A DNA stretch of 19,986 bases from JAFKKF01 sp035651055 (GTDB lineage: Bacteria > Pseudomonadota > Alphaproteobacteria > Rhizobiales > Kaistiaceae). The notes under the pieces were generated by a model. The model was not told where the DNA came from and did not search any database. It was given only the letters and a program-made list of their open reading frames with translations. Positions 8,417 through 14,716 of the stretch are shown piece by piece. The translations under genes and the position numbers were made by a program. The DNA lies in the NCBI GenBank assembly GCA_035651055.1, contig DASRGK010000032.1:1-19986 (forward strand), in the 5' to 3' direction. Numbering within the stretch: the stretch's first letter is position 1; each line of letters begins with the position of its first letter.

Positions 8417-9001
8417 TCAAGCCGCGACCTTCGCCTTCCGGGCATCCTCGCGAACGCCCTTCATGGCCGCGCTCCAGGCGACGAGCTGATTGAGCAGCGT
8501 GTCGACCTGGCCCTGGTGGCCGGGGGCCGGCCTGAACTCGCGGTAGTTGACGAAATCGGTGTGGAGCGAGAGCGAGACGTGGGCGCGGACATCGGCGATC
8601 TGGATCTCCGCCATCACGCCGCGCAGGTGCTCGACGGCGCGCACCCCGCCGGTGGTGCCGTAGCTGACGAAGCCCGCCGCCTTGTTGGTCCACTCGTGAT
8701 AGACGAAGTCGATGGCGTTCTTCAGCGACCCGGAAATGCTGTGATTATATTCCGGGACGATGAAGATATAGCCGTCGAAGGACGCGATCCTGGCGCTCCA
8801 CGCCCTGGTGTGTTCCTTGGCATAATTGCCCATCGACGGCGGCATCGGCTCGTCGAGCACCGGCAGGTCGTATTCCCCGATGTCGACGATCTCGAACGCG
8901 GCATCCGTCCGCCTGCTGGCGATGTCATGGATCCACTTCGCCACTTCCGGGGCCCGGCGGTTCGGCCGGGTGCTCCCGACGATGATTGCGATCTTCAGCA
9001 T
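8417..9001 (-). CDS. NADPH-dependent FMN reductase family oxidoreductase
   Basis: The 194-residue flavodoxin-fold protein is of the NADPH-dependent FMN reductase / ChrR-SsuE type. The N-terminus MLKIAIIVGSTRPNR carries the FMN phosphate loop (GSTRPNR, 9-15). The second signature PEYNHSISGSLKNAIDF contacts the isoalloxazine ring and the dimer partner. Such enzymes reduce quinones, azo dyes, nitro compounds or flavins in the cytoplasm; the substrate is not visible. ATG 9001 is chosen because it begins exactly at the first beta strand. An in-frame TTG at 9031 would add ten residues without support. AAGGA lies about 11 nt upstream of the ATG. It is divergent from an HxlR regulator, the usual arrangement for regulator and target, so induction by electrophiles or quinones is likely. 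Confidence 0.9.
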   Translation of the reverse strand: MLKIAIIVGSTRPNRRAPEVAKWIHDIASRRTDAAFEIVDIGEYDLPVLDEPMPPSMGNYAKEHTRAWSARIASFDGYIFIVPEYNHSISGSLKNAIDFVYHEWTNKAAGFVSYGTTGGVRAVEHLRGVMAEIQIADVRAHVSLSLHTDFVNYREFRPAPGHQGQVDTLLNQLVAWSAAMKGVREDARKAKVAA

Positions 9002-9087
9002 GGCAGTCTCGTTCCTTGACCTGGTAACCAAAAGAAAGCAGCATCAAATAAGTGACCGCTGGGCGGCCGCTGCAAGAAGGCACTTCG
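9002..9087. promoter_or_regulatory. Divergent control region between flavin reductase and hxlR
   Basis: The 86-nt region contains a 9-nt palindrome TGGTAACCA (9022-9030) and a TTGACC (9016-9021) that could be a -35 box for the regulator, although no good -10 follows at 17 nt. It is locally A-rich (9028-9050), unlike its surroundings. A binding site for the HxlR dimer would be expected here, and the palindrome is the best visible candidate. The assignment is inference. Confidence 0.4.
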
Positions 9088-9477
9088 TTGAAACCAGGTT
9101 CCCTCAATCTCACCGAGGACTGCCGCCGGATCAGCGACATCCTCTCGCGGGTCGGCGACAAGTGGACCGTGCTGGTCGTCGGCCAACTGAGAGACGGCCC
9201 GGTGCGCTTCAAGGAGCTGCAGCGCCGCATCGGCGGCATCTCGCAGAAGATGCTGACGGCGACGCTGCGCGGCCTCGAACGCGACGGCTTCGTCATCCGC
9301 ACCGTCTTCCCGACCGTGCCGCCACGGGTCGAGTACGGGCTGACCCCGCTCGGCCAGGACATCATCCGGCCGCTCCGCGGCCTCGAAGAATGGGCGCGGG
9401 AGAATGCCGGAGAGGTCGAGGAGGCCCGGCGCCGCTTCGATGCCAAAGCCGGCGGGCGGTCTCGCTCCGCCGCCTGA
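9088..9477 (+). CDS. HxlR-family transcriptional regulator
   Basis: A winged-helix regulator of about 129 residues. Segments DILSRVGDKWTVLVVGQL, RFKELQRRIGGISQKMLTATLRGLERDGFV and YGLTPLGQDI are the classic HxlR signature: recognition helix, wing and C-terminal dimer helix. The chosen start is TTG 9088, with AAGAAGG 8 nt upstream. GTG 9052 would add 12 residues but lacks a Shine-Dalgarno and would run through the control region. From TTG the protein begins MKPGSLNLTEDCRR, with Cys12 just before the first DNA-binding helix. In YodB and HypR of Bacillus a cysteine at the equivalent place senses diamide, quinones or hypochlorite. The divergent flavin reductase is the probable target, repressed until the thiol is modified. 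The sensor role is inference. Confidence 0.9.
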   Translation: MKPGSLNLTEDCRRISDILSRVGDKWTVLVVGQLRDGPVRFKELQRRIGGISQKMLTATLRGLERDGFVIRTVFPTVPPRVEYGLTPLGQDIIRPLRGLEEWARENAGEVEEARRRFDAKAGGRSRSAA

Positions 9478-9520
9478 CGCCGGCGCGGGCGGCGCGCCGC
9501 CTCGCCGCGGCCCGGTTTGA

Positions 9521-9542
9521 CTCCGCCCGCCGGGCGGCGGAG
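9521..9542 (+). terminator. Possible terminator hairpin after hxlR
   Basis: CTCCGCC (9521-9527) pairs with GGCGGAG (9536-9542) around an 8-nt loop and is followed by ATTTG. It lies 43 nt after the hxlR stop. The short T run makes it weak. The overlapping TTGACT at 9517-9522 could instead be a -35 box for the lipoprotein gene, with a poor -10 (GAGATT, 9540-9545). Confidence 0.3.
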
Positions 9543-9578
9543 ATTTGCTCCAACAGGCAATAAACCCAGGGGGCGACG

Positions 9579-10076
9579 ATGCGTATTTCAGGGAAGCTGG
9601 CCGCGATCCTGCTGCCGATCCTGACGGCCGGCTGCTACACGAGCGCCGTTCCGCTCATCTCCGCCGACAAGGCGGTCTTCCCCTACGAGACGATCACCTA
9701 TTCCGAGGCGGGGAAGAACGAACCCTACACGATGAAGCACGAGGGCGATGCCTACGTGATGAAAAGCGACAAGGGCGAAAGCGTCATGCTCCGCTTCATG
9801 CCGGTCAAGGACGACGTTTACGTCGCGATGATGGGCGGCAAGACGGACAAGGGCGAGGCCTATCTCTACGCGCTGGTGAAACTCGATGCGGCCGGCAAGA
9901 AGGCCAACGGCTACGCGATGATCGCCGACAAGTCGGATTTCGGGCCGACGCTGAAGGCCTGCGCCGACGCCGATACGTCGGTCTGCCTCACCGACCTGCA
10001 GCCCTTCATCGACCATGCCCTGCCGATGACGGCGGGCGAGCCCATGGTCAAATACGACCTGATCGACCTGAAATAG
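9579..10076 (+). CDS. Small predicted lipoprotein of unknown function
   Basis: A 165-residue protein with a lipoprotein signal: a basic start MRISGK, a hydrophobic stretch and the lipobox LTAGC with the lipid-modified Cys19. Residue 20 is Tyr rather than Asp, so sorting to the outer membrane is possible. The mature part is mostly short strands with many Lys, Gly and Tyr (YETITYSEAGKNEPY, DDVYVAMMGGKTDKGEAYLYA), suggesting a beta-rich fold. It has two later cysteines in the CADADTSVC segment and no enzymatic motif I recognise. ATG 9579 follows a strong AGGGGG ribosome-binding site. The gene is convergent with the glutathione-transferase gene, 47 nt away, with no clear terminator between them. 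I do not assign a function. Confidence 0.8.
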   Translation: MRISGKLAAILLPILTAGCYTSAVPLISADKAVFPYETITYSEAGKNEPYTMKHEGDAYVMKSDKGESVMLRFMPVKDDVYVAMMGGKTDKGEAYLYALVKLDAAGKKANGYAMIADKSDFGPTLKACADADTSVCLTDLQPFIDHALPMTAGEPMVKYDLIDLK

Positions 10077-10123
10077 GACCCGGCGGACGCGCCTTCCCGG
10101 ACTGACGACAAACGCGGCCGATC

Positions 10124-10822
10124 CTAGCGCTGGCCGAAGAGGACCTTGCGGGCCTCGGCGTCCCTGGCAATGTCGATCTCGACCGGCGGCTTGACCGCAA
10201 CGGCGCGCGCGACCGCGGGGCGCGCAGCGATCCGGTCGTGCCAGCGCTCGACATTGGGAAACGTTGCGATGTCGATGCCGCGGCGCTGCCAGTTCCGCGC
10301 CCATCCGAAGATCGCCATGTCGGCGATCGAATAGTCGCCGGCGACATAGTCGCGGCCGGCGAGGCGCTGGTTGAGAACGCGGTAGAGGCGGTAAGTCTCG
10401 TTGAGGAAGCGCTCGACGGCGTATTCCTGCCTGGTCTCGGCGTAGTTGCGGAAGTGATTGTTGTTGCCGAAGACCGGCCCGATATTGGCCACCTGCCAGA
10501 TCAGCCACTCATCGACGGCGACGCGCTGGCGCTCGTCGGCGGGATAGAACCGCGCGAATTTCCGCCCGAGATACTGAAGGATGGCGCCCGACTCGAAGAC
10601 GGAGAGCGGCTTGCCGCCGGGGCCCTCCGGATCGACGATCGCCGGGATGCGGTTGTTGGGCGAGACGGCGAGGAATTCGGCCGTGAACTGCTCGCCGCGG
10701 TTGATGTTGACGAAGCGGAGGACGTAGGGCGCGGCCAGTTCCTCCAGCATGATCGAAATCTTGAAGCCGTTCGGCGTCGGCCAGAAGAAGAGCTCGATCG
10801 GAACGGTCTGCTGATGCGCCAC
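10124..10822 (-). CDS. Glutathione S-transferase family protein, nu-class (YfcG/YghU-like)
   Basis: A 232-residue cytoplasmic protein with an N-terminal thioredoxin-like domain and C-terminal helical GST domain. The motif FFWPTPNGFKISIMLEE carries TPNG (16-19), typical of YfcG/YghU nu-class proteins, which use Thr/Asn rather than Ser/Tyr/Cys to bind glutathione or glutathione disulfide. NRIPAIVD (57-64) contains the cis-proline, FESGAILQYLG (from about 76) the gamma-Glu binding site, and the C-terminal domain has AGDYSIADMAIFGW. YfcG has disulfide-bond reductase activity, so a redox role is likelier than detoxifying conjugation. Start is GTG 10822 because GGAGG sits 8 nt upstream and the first beta strand begins soon after. 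The gene lies downstream of the transglutaminase-like gene (122 nt) on the same strand, with a possible terminator between. Confidence 0.9.
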   Translation of the reverse strand: MAHQQTVPIELFFWPTPNGFKISIMLEELAAPYVLRFVNINRGEQFTAEFLAVSPNNRIPAIVDPEGPGGKPLSVFESGAILQYLGRKFARFYPADERQRVAVDEWLIWQVANIGPVFGNNNHFRNYAETRQEYAVERFLNETYRLYRVLNQRLAGRDYVAGDYSIADMAIFGWARNWQRRGIDIATFPNVERWHDRIAARPAVARAVAVKPPVEIDIARDAEARKVLFGQR

Positions 10823-10907
10823 GGCGATGCCTCCGAAGACGGCAAAAGGAAGCGGCAGGGACGCCAAAAAGATACGACGCGACGGCCGGAGGGCGACAGG
10901 CGCAATA

Positions 10908-10933
10908 TTCCGCCGGCGCTCGAAGCCGCGGAA
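10908..10933 (-). terminator. Possible terminator hairpin after the transglutaminase-like gene
   Basis: TTCCGC (10908-10913) pairs with GCGGAA (10928-10933), continued inward by GGC/GCC with one bulged base and a 7-nt loop. Read on the minus strand it starts 11 nt after the stop and is followed by TATT, a short T-rich end. It would partly separate this gene from the glutathione-transferase gene. Strength is uncertain. Confidence 0.35.
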
Positions 10934-10944
10934 CGTCGCTTCGG

Positions 10945-11754
10945 CTAAGCCGCGACCTCCTCCGTCCAGACCTGGAAACCGGCGAGCGTGGTCGGCCCGA
11001 AGGAGTTGCTGATCGCGACATCGGAGGCGTCCCGTCCGGTAGCGATCAGGATGCGGCCGATGCGCGGAACGTTGTGGCGGGCGTCGAAGGTGTGCCAGCG
11101 CCCGCCGAGCCAGGCTTCGAACCAGGCGCTGAAATCCATCGGCGCCGGGTCGGGCGGAACGCCGATATCGCCGAGGTAGCCGGTGACGTAGCGCGCCGGA
11201 ATGTTCATGCAGCGGCAGAAGGTGACGGCGAGATGGGCGAAATCGCGACACACCCCTCCCCGCTCGACATGGACGTCGGACGCGCTCTTGGTAGGGCGGG
11301 CGAGCTCGTAGCCGAACTGCACGTGCTCGTGGACGTAATCGCAGATGGCCTGGACGCGCGCCCAGCCGGGCGGCGTCGTTCCGAACAGGTTCCACGCGGT
11401 ATCGCTGAGCTTGTCGGTCTCGCAGTAGCGGCTGCCGAGCAGGAAGACGAGAACCTCCGACGGGAGATCCGGAATGTCGTGCTGGACCGCCTCCGGCACG
11501 ACCGGGTCCGGCAGGCCTGAATCGTTGATGACCGTGTCGGTGGTGAAATGGGTGACGCCCGGCTCGATGACGGTGCGGCCGCAGATATTGCCGAACCCGT
11601 CCCGGTATTCGCGGAGCGGCGCGGCCGGCACCGAGCGGATAATGTCGGGCCGCTCGAGGTCCTTCTCCCGCGACGGGTGGACGCGCAGGCTGAGCAGCAT
11701 CGATGTCCGCTGCCGGCATTCGAAGGCTATGTCGTAGCCGATGCGGATCTTCAC
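10945..11754 (-). CDS. Transglutaminase-like superfamily protein
   Basis: A 269-residue protein with an N-terminal beta region (about 1-100) and a transglutaminase-like core (about 110-235). The nucleophile motif is GGVCRDFAHLA with C169; the acid-containing strand is WHTFDARHN with D224. The usual catalytic-His segment (HAWFE in many relatives) reads FSAWFEAWLGG, with S209 at the expected His place. H221 and H227 are nearby. No signal peptide is seen, so it is probably cytoplasmic. Bacterial members act as cysteine proteases, amidases or transglutaminases; the substrate is unknown. GTG 11754 is chosen because GGAGGAA lies about 8 nt upstream and MKIRIGYDIAF is a typical family start. The frame remains open 5' to 12063, but that part runs into the parE start region. 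The gene is divergent from parE. Confidence 0.88.
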   Translation of the reverse strand: MKIRIGYDIAFECRQRTSMLLSLRVHPSREKDLERPDIIRSVPAAPLREYRDGFGNICGRTVIEPGVTHFTTDTVINDSGLPDPVVPEAVQHDIPDLPSEVLVFLLGSRYCETDKLSDTAWNLFGTTPPGWARVQAICDYVHEHVQFGYELARPTKSASDVHVERGGVCRDFAHLAVTFCRCMNIPARYVTGYLGDIGVPPDPAPMDFSAWFEAWLGGRWHTFDARHNVPRIGRILIATGRDASDVAISNSFGPTTLAGFQVWTEEVAA

Positions 11755-11861
11755 GGATGGTTCCTCCGGGGAAACGCGACAGGTCCCGCAGCATAGATGC
11801 AAGAGCGACGCCAGCGCCACGACCGGGGCTCGCCCTGCCCTTGGTCGCGGCCATCTCCGGC

Positions 11862-11890
11862 TTGACGATCGGGCCGGCAACCTCGATCTA
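11862..11890 (+). promoter_or_regulatory. Candidate promoter for parE
   Basis: CTTGACG, with TTGACG at 11862-11867, followed after 17 nt by GATCTA (11885-11890) and then GGG, resembles the CTTGAC type of alphaproteobacterial housekeeping promoter, but the -10 match is poor. It would give a leader of about 75-80 nt before ATG 11975. Visual match only. Confidence 0.3.
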
Positions 11891-11974
11891 GGGCGCGGCC
11901 CGCGCCCGACTCTCCCGCCGCCGATTCCGGCGTGCCACACTGCGGGCGCGATTCGAGAGAGAACCTCACCCGAA

Positions 11975-14023
11975 ATGGCCAAGAAGCCCGCTAGGACCGA
12001 CGACCTTTTTGCCAAGCTCGACACCGAGGTGGGCAAGCTGAAAGCAGTTGCCAAAGCCGCCAAGACGGAGCGCGCGGCGCCGCTGAAGAAGGCGGTCGGC
12101 GCGGAGGACCAGTCCTATTCGGCGGCTGACATCGAGGTGCTGGAGGGACTGGAGCCGGTCCGGCGCCGTCCCGGCATGTATATCGGCGGTACCGACGAGA
12201 AGGGCCTCCACCACCTCTTCGCCGAGGTGATCGACAATGCCATGGACGAGGCGGTCGCCGGGCACGCGACCTGGATCGAGGTGGAGATGGAGGCGGACGG
12301 CTTTGTCGCGGTCACCGACAATGGCCGCGGCATGCCGGTCGACCCGCATCCGAAGTTCAAGACGAAATCGGCCCTCGAGGTCATCATGACCATGCTCCAT
12401 TCGGGCGCCAAGTTCGGGTCGAAGGCCTACGAGACGTCCGGCGGCCTGCACGGCGTCGGCGTGTCGGTGGTGAACGCGCTCTCCGAATCGCTGGAGGTCG
12501 AGGTCGCCCGCGACCGGCGGCTCTACCGTCAGCGGTTCTCGCGCGGCGAACCGCTCGGAAAGCTGAAGGAGGTCGGCGAGGTCCACAACCGGCGCGGCAC
12601 CAAGGTGCGCTTCAAGCCGGACGAGCAGATTTTCGGCAAGGGCGCGGCATTCAGGCCGGAACGGCTCTTCGCCATGACCCGCTCGAAGGCCTACCTCTTC
12701 GGCGGCGTCGAAATCCGCTGGCATTGCCACCCGAGCCTGGTCAGGGAAGGCGTGCCGGAGAAGGCGACCTTCCACTTCCCCGGCGGCCTCTCCGACTATC
12801 TTGCCGCCGAGCTTGGCGCCGAAAGGACGATCGTCCCGATCTTCGCCGGCAGGACGGAAAAGGCGAGCGGCCACGGCGCGGCGGAATGGGCGATCGCCTG
12901 GTTCCCCGGCGACGGATATGTCCGCTCCTACTGCAACACGATCCCGACCGGCGAAGGCGGTACGCATGAAGCGGGCCTGCGCGCGGCGCTGGTCAAGGGC
13001 CTCAAGGCCTATGCCGAACTCTCCGGCAACAAGCGGGCCGGGATCGTCACCGCCGACGACGTGATGACATCGGCGGCGGCTCTCCTCTCGGTGTTCATCC
13101 GCGAGCCGGAATTCGTCGGCCAGACCAAGGACCGGCTGTCGTCGCCGGAGGCCGCGCGGCTGGTCGAGAACGCGATCCGCGATCCGTTCGACCATTGGCT
13201 CGCGGCCTCGCCGATGGAGGCGACGCGGCTCCTCGACTGGGTGGTGGAGCGCGCGGAGGAACGCCTCCGCCGCCGGCAGGAGAAGGAGATCGGCCGCCAG
13301 AACGCGGCACGCAAGCTGAGGCTCCCCGGCAAGCTCGCGGACTGCAGCGCCAAGGGCACGGCGGACACGGAGCTGTTCATCGTCGAGGGCGACTCCGCCG
13401 GCGGCTCGGCCAAGCAGGCGCGCAACCGCGCCACGCAGGCGGTGCTGCCGCTGCGCGGCAAGATCCTCAACGTGGCCAATGCCGGCCGCGAGAAGCTGAT
13501 GCAGAACCAGCAGCTCGCCGACCTCGTCCAGGCGCTCGGCGTCGGCACCGGCGCCCGCTACAAGGAGGACGACCTCCGCTACGACCGCATCATCGTGATG
13601 ACCGACGCCGATGTCGACGGCGCCCACATCGCCTCGCTGCTCATCACGTTCTTCTATCGCGAGATACCGGAGCTGGTCCGCGGCGGGCATCTCTTCCTGG
13701 CGGTGCCGCCGCTCTACCGGCTGACCCAGGGCGCCAAAACCATCTATGCGCGCGACGACAAGCACCGCGAGGAATTGCTGAAGCGCGAGTTCAAGGGCAA
13801 CGGCAAGATCGAGGTCGGCCGCTTCAAGGGTCTCGGCGAGATGATGCCGGCCCAGCTCAAGGAAACGACCATGGACCCGGCGAAGCGGACGCTCCTCCGC
13901 GTCGAGATCGTCGAGCCGGAGGCGACCGCCGAGACGGTCGAGAGCCTGATGGGCAACAAGCCGGAGGAACGCTTCCGCTTCATCCAGGAGCGGGCGGAAT
14001 TCGCCAAGGACCTCGATATCTGA
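11975..14023 (+). CDS. parE: DNA topoisomerase IV subunit B
   Basis: The 682-residue ATPase subunit of topoisomerase IV works with ParC to decatenate and relax chromosomes. The GHKL ATPase has EVIDNAMDEA (E84, N88), DNGRGMPVD and TSGGLHGVGVSVVNALS. The transducer domain follows, with the QTKDRL lysine loop. The TOPRIM domain has ELFIVEGDSAGGSAKQ (E471) and MTDADVDGAHI (D544, D546), and the C-terminus has RFKGLGEMMP, ending KDLDI. ParE rather than GyrB is supported by KQARNRATQAVLPLRGKILN, the lack of a GyrB-type insertion in the TOPRIM region and the alphaproteobacterial N-terminal Lys/Ala-rich extension ahead of ADIEVLEGLEPV. ATG 11975 has only a weak GAGAGAGA upstream, but the frame before it shows no family similarity. 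It stands alone, divergent from the transglutaminase-like gene. Confidence 0.95.
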   Translation: MAKKPARTDDLFAKLDTEVGKLKAVAKAAKTERAAPLKKAVGAEDQSYSAADIEVLEGLEPVRRRPGMYIGGTDEKGLHHLFAEVIDNAMDEAVAGHATWIEVEMEADGFVAVTDNGRGMPVDPHPKFKTKSALEVIMTMLHSGAKFGSKAYETSGGLHGVGVSVVNALSESLEVEVARDRRLYRQRFSRGEPLGKLKEVGEVHNRRGTKVRFKPDEQIFGKGAAFRPERLFAMTRSKAYLFGGVEIRWHCHPSLVREGVPEKATFHFPGGLSDYLAAELGAERTIVPIFAGRTEKASGHGAAEWAIAWFPGDGYVRSYCNTIPTGEGGTHEAGLRAALVKGLKAYAELSGNKRAGIVTADDVMTSAAALLSVFIREPEFVGQTKDRLSSPEAARLVENAIRDPFDHWLAASPMEATRLLDWVVERAEERLRRRQEKEIGRQNAARKLRLPGKLADCSAKGTADTELFIVEGDSAGGSAKQARNRATQAVLPLRGKILNVANAGREKLMQNQQLADLVQALGVGTGARYKEDDLRYDRIIVMTDADVDGAHIASLLITFFYREIPELVRGGHLFLAVPPLYRLTQGAKTIYARDDKHREELLKREFKGNGKIEVGRFKGLGEMMPAQLKETTMDPAKRTLLRVEIVEPEATAETVESLMGNKPEERFRFIQERAEFAKDLDI

Positions 14024-14111
14024 CCGGGGTGCGCCGGAACGCCGCGCCCGGGCTGCAAAACGCCACGAATCTCGGCTAGTTTCGGGACGCTGGCGGAGGC
14101 GGAGGTTTCCG

Positions 14112-14558
14112 ATGTCGCTGAGATTTGCGCTGGTCGCAGGCTTCGTCACGGTTCTCGGTCTTGCCGGGCCGGTCTTCGCCGACCCGATCGCGGACGGAAT
14201 CGCCGCGCTGCCGGGCGCGGTCGAGGACGTGCGGATCGGCGGGACCTGGGAGAAAGACGGCAAGACCGGCGCCTACCGGATCTTCATTGCGCGGTCCGGC
14301 GGCGAGAAGGTCACGGCCCGCCTCTTCGTGCAATGGGTCGCCGACAATGAAGACGGCTCGACCACGATCGAAAACACCATTGAAATCAAGGAATTGACCG
14401 AGAAGAAGGTGGACGTCGTCGACTACACGTCGGAATCGGATGCGGACGGCATTTCGATCTACATCGAGGCGATCGACCCGTCCGGCGAGGGTGACACAAA
14501 TTACGAGCTGCACATCACCTCGCCCACCGAATACAAGTTCGGCCCGGCGAGTAATTGA
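14112..14558 (+). CDS. Small exported protein of unknown function
   Basis: A 148-residue protein with a clear signal peptide (LALVAGF-like core, VFA cleavage at about residue 23), so probably periplasmic. The mature part is acidic and rich in Thr, Ser, Asp and Glu, with alternating strand-like segments (GAYRIFIARS, TARLFVQWV, TTIENTIEIKEL, GISIYIEAI, NYELHIT), suggesting a beta sandwich or barrel. There are no cysteines and no motif I recognise. ATG 14112 is preceded by GGAGGTTTCCG, a near-perfect ribosome-binding site. It follows parE by 88 nt; the CTAGTTT at about 14077 could be a -10 box but no good -35 is seen. No function is assigned. Confidence 0.8.
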   Translation: MSLRFALVAGFVTVLGLAGPVFADPIADGIAALPGAVEDVRIGGTWEKDGKTGAYRIFIARSGGEKVTARLFVQWVADNEDGSTTIENTIEIKELTEKKVDVVDYTSESDADGISIYIEAIDPSGEGDTNYELHITSPTEYKFGPASN

Positions 14559-14616
14559 GAGTCGCCGGAGGCTTAACTCTTAGCCGCGAATGCTTGGCTC
14601 CCATGCAGCAGAATCA

Positions 14617-14644
14617 TTGACTTTCCGGGGTCAAACCCTATTTT
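14617..14644 (+). promoter_or_regulatory. Candidate sigma-70-type promoter for the DEAD-box helicase gene
   Basis: TTGACT (14617-14622) and TATTTT (14639-14644) are spaced 16 nt apart, in a local A+T-rich pocket of an otherwise G+C-rich region. A start near 14651 would give a leader of about 65 nt. TTGAC also forms a dyad with GTCAA (14617-14621 and 14630-14634), so the -35 box could lie within an operator. Confidence 0.5.
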
Positions 14645-14685
14645 TCCTGCGACTCCCAAAGGCTGCCAACAGAAAGTATTTTGCG

Positions 14686-14705
14686 GACCGGCGACGGTGC
14701 CGGTC
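14686..14705 (+). promoter_or_regulatory. Hairpin in the helicase mRNA leader next to the start codon
   Basis: GACCGGC (14686-14692) and GCCGGTC (14699-14705) form a perfect 7-bp stem with a 6-nt loop, ending 11 nt before ATG 14717. The usual ribosome-binding position holds GCGCCCCACCG, with no Shine-Dalgarno. The structure could limit initiation or be a substrate for the helicase itself. The stem is directly visible; the role is inference. Confidence 0.4.
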
Positions 14706-14716
14706 GCGCCCCACCG

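Noticed and set aside
10823..10905. A Tat-like signal peptide (RRIFLASLPLPFAVFGG) in frame upstream of the glutathione-transferase gene
   Set aside because: There is no ATG, GTG or TTG suitably placed before it, while GTG 10822 has GGAGG at good spacing and begins at the normal family N-terminus. It is a chance reading of the intergenic region.
11966..14263. A long minus-strand open frame covering all of parE
   Set aside because: The sequence is Arg/Leu/Ala/Gly-rich without any domain, and parE on the plus strand has every family motif.
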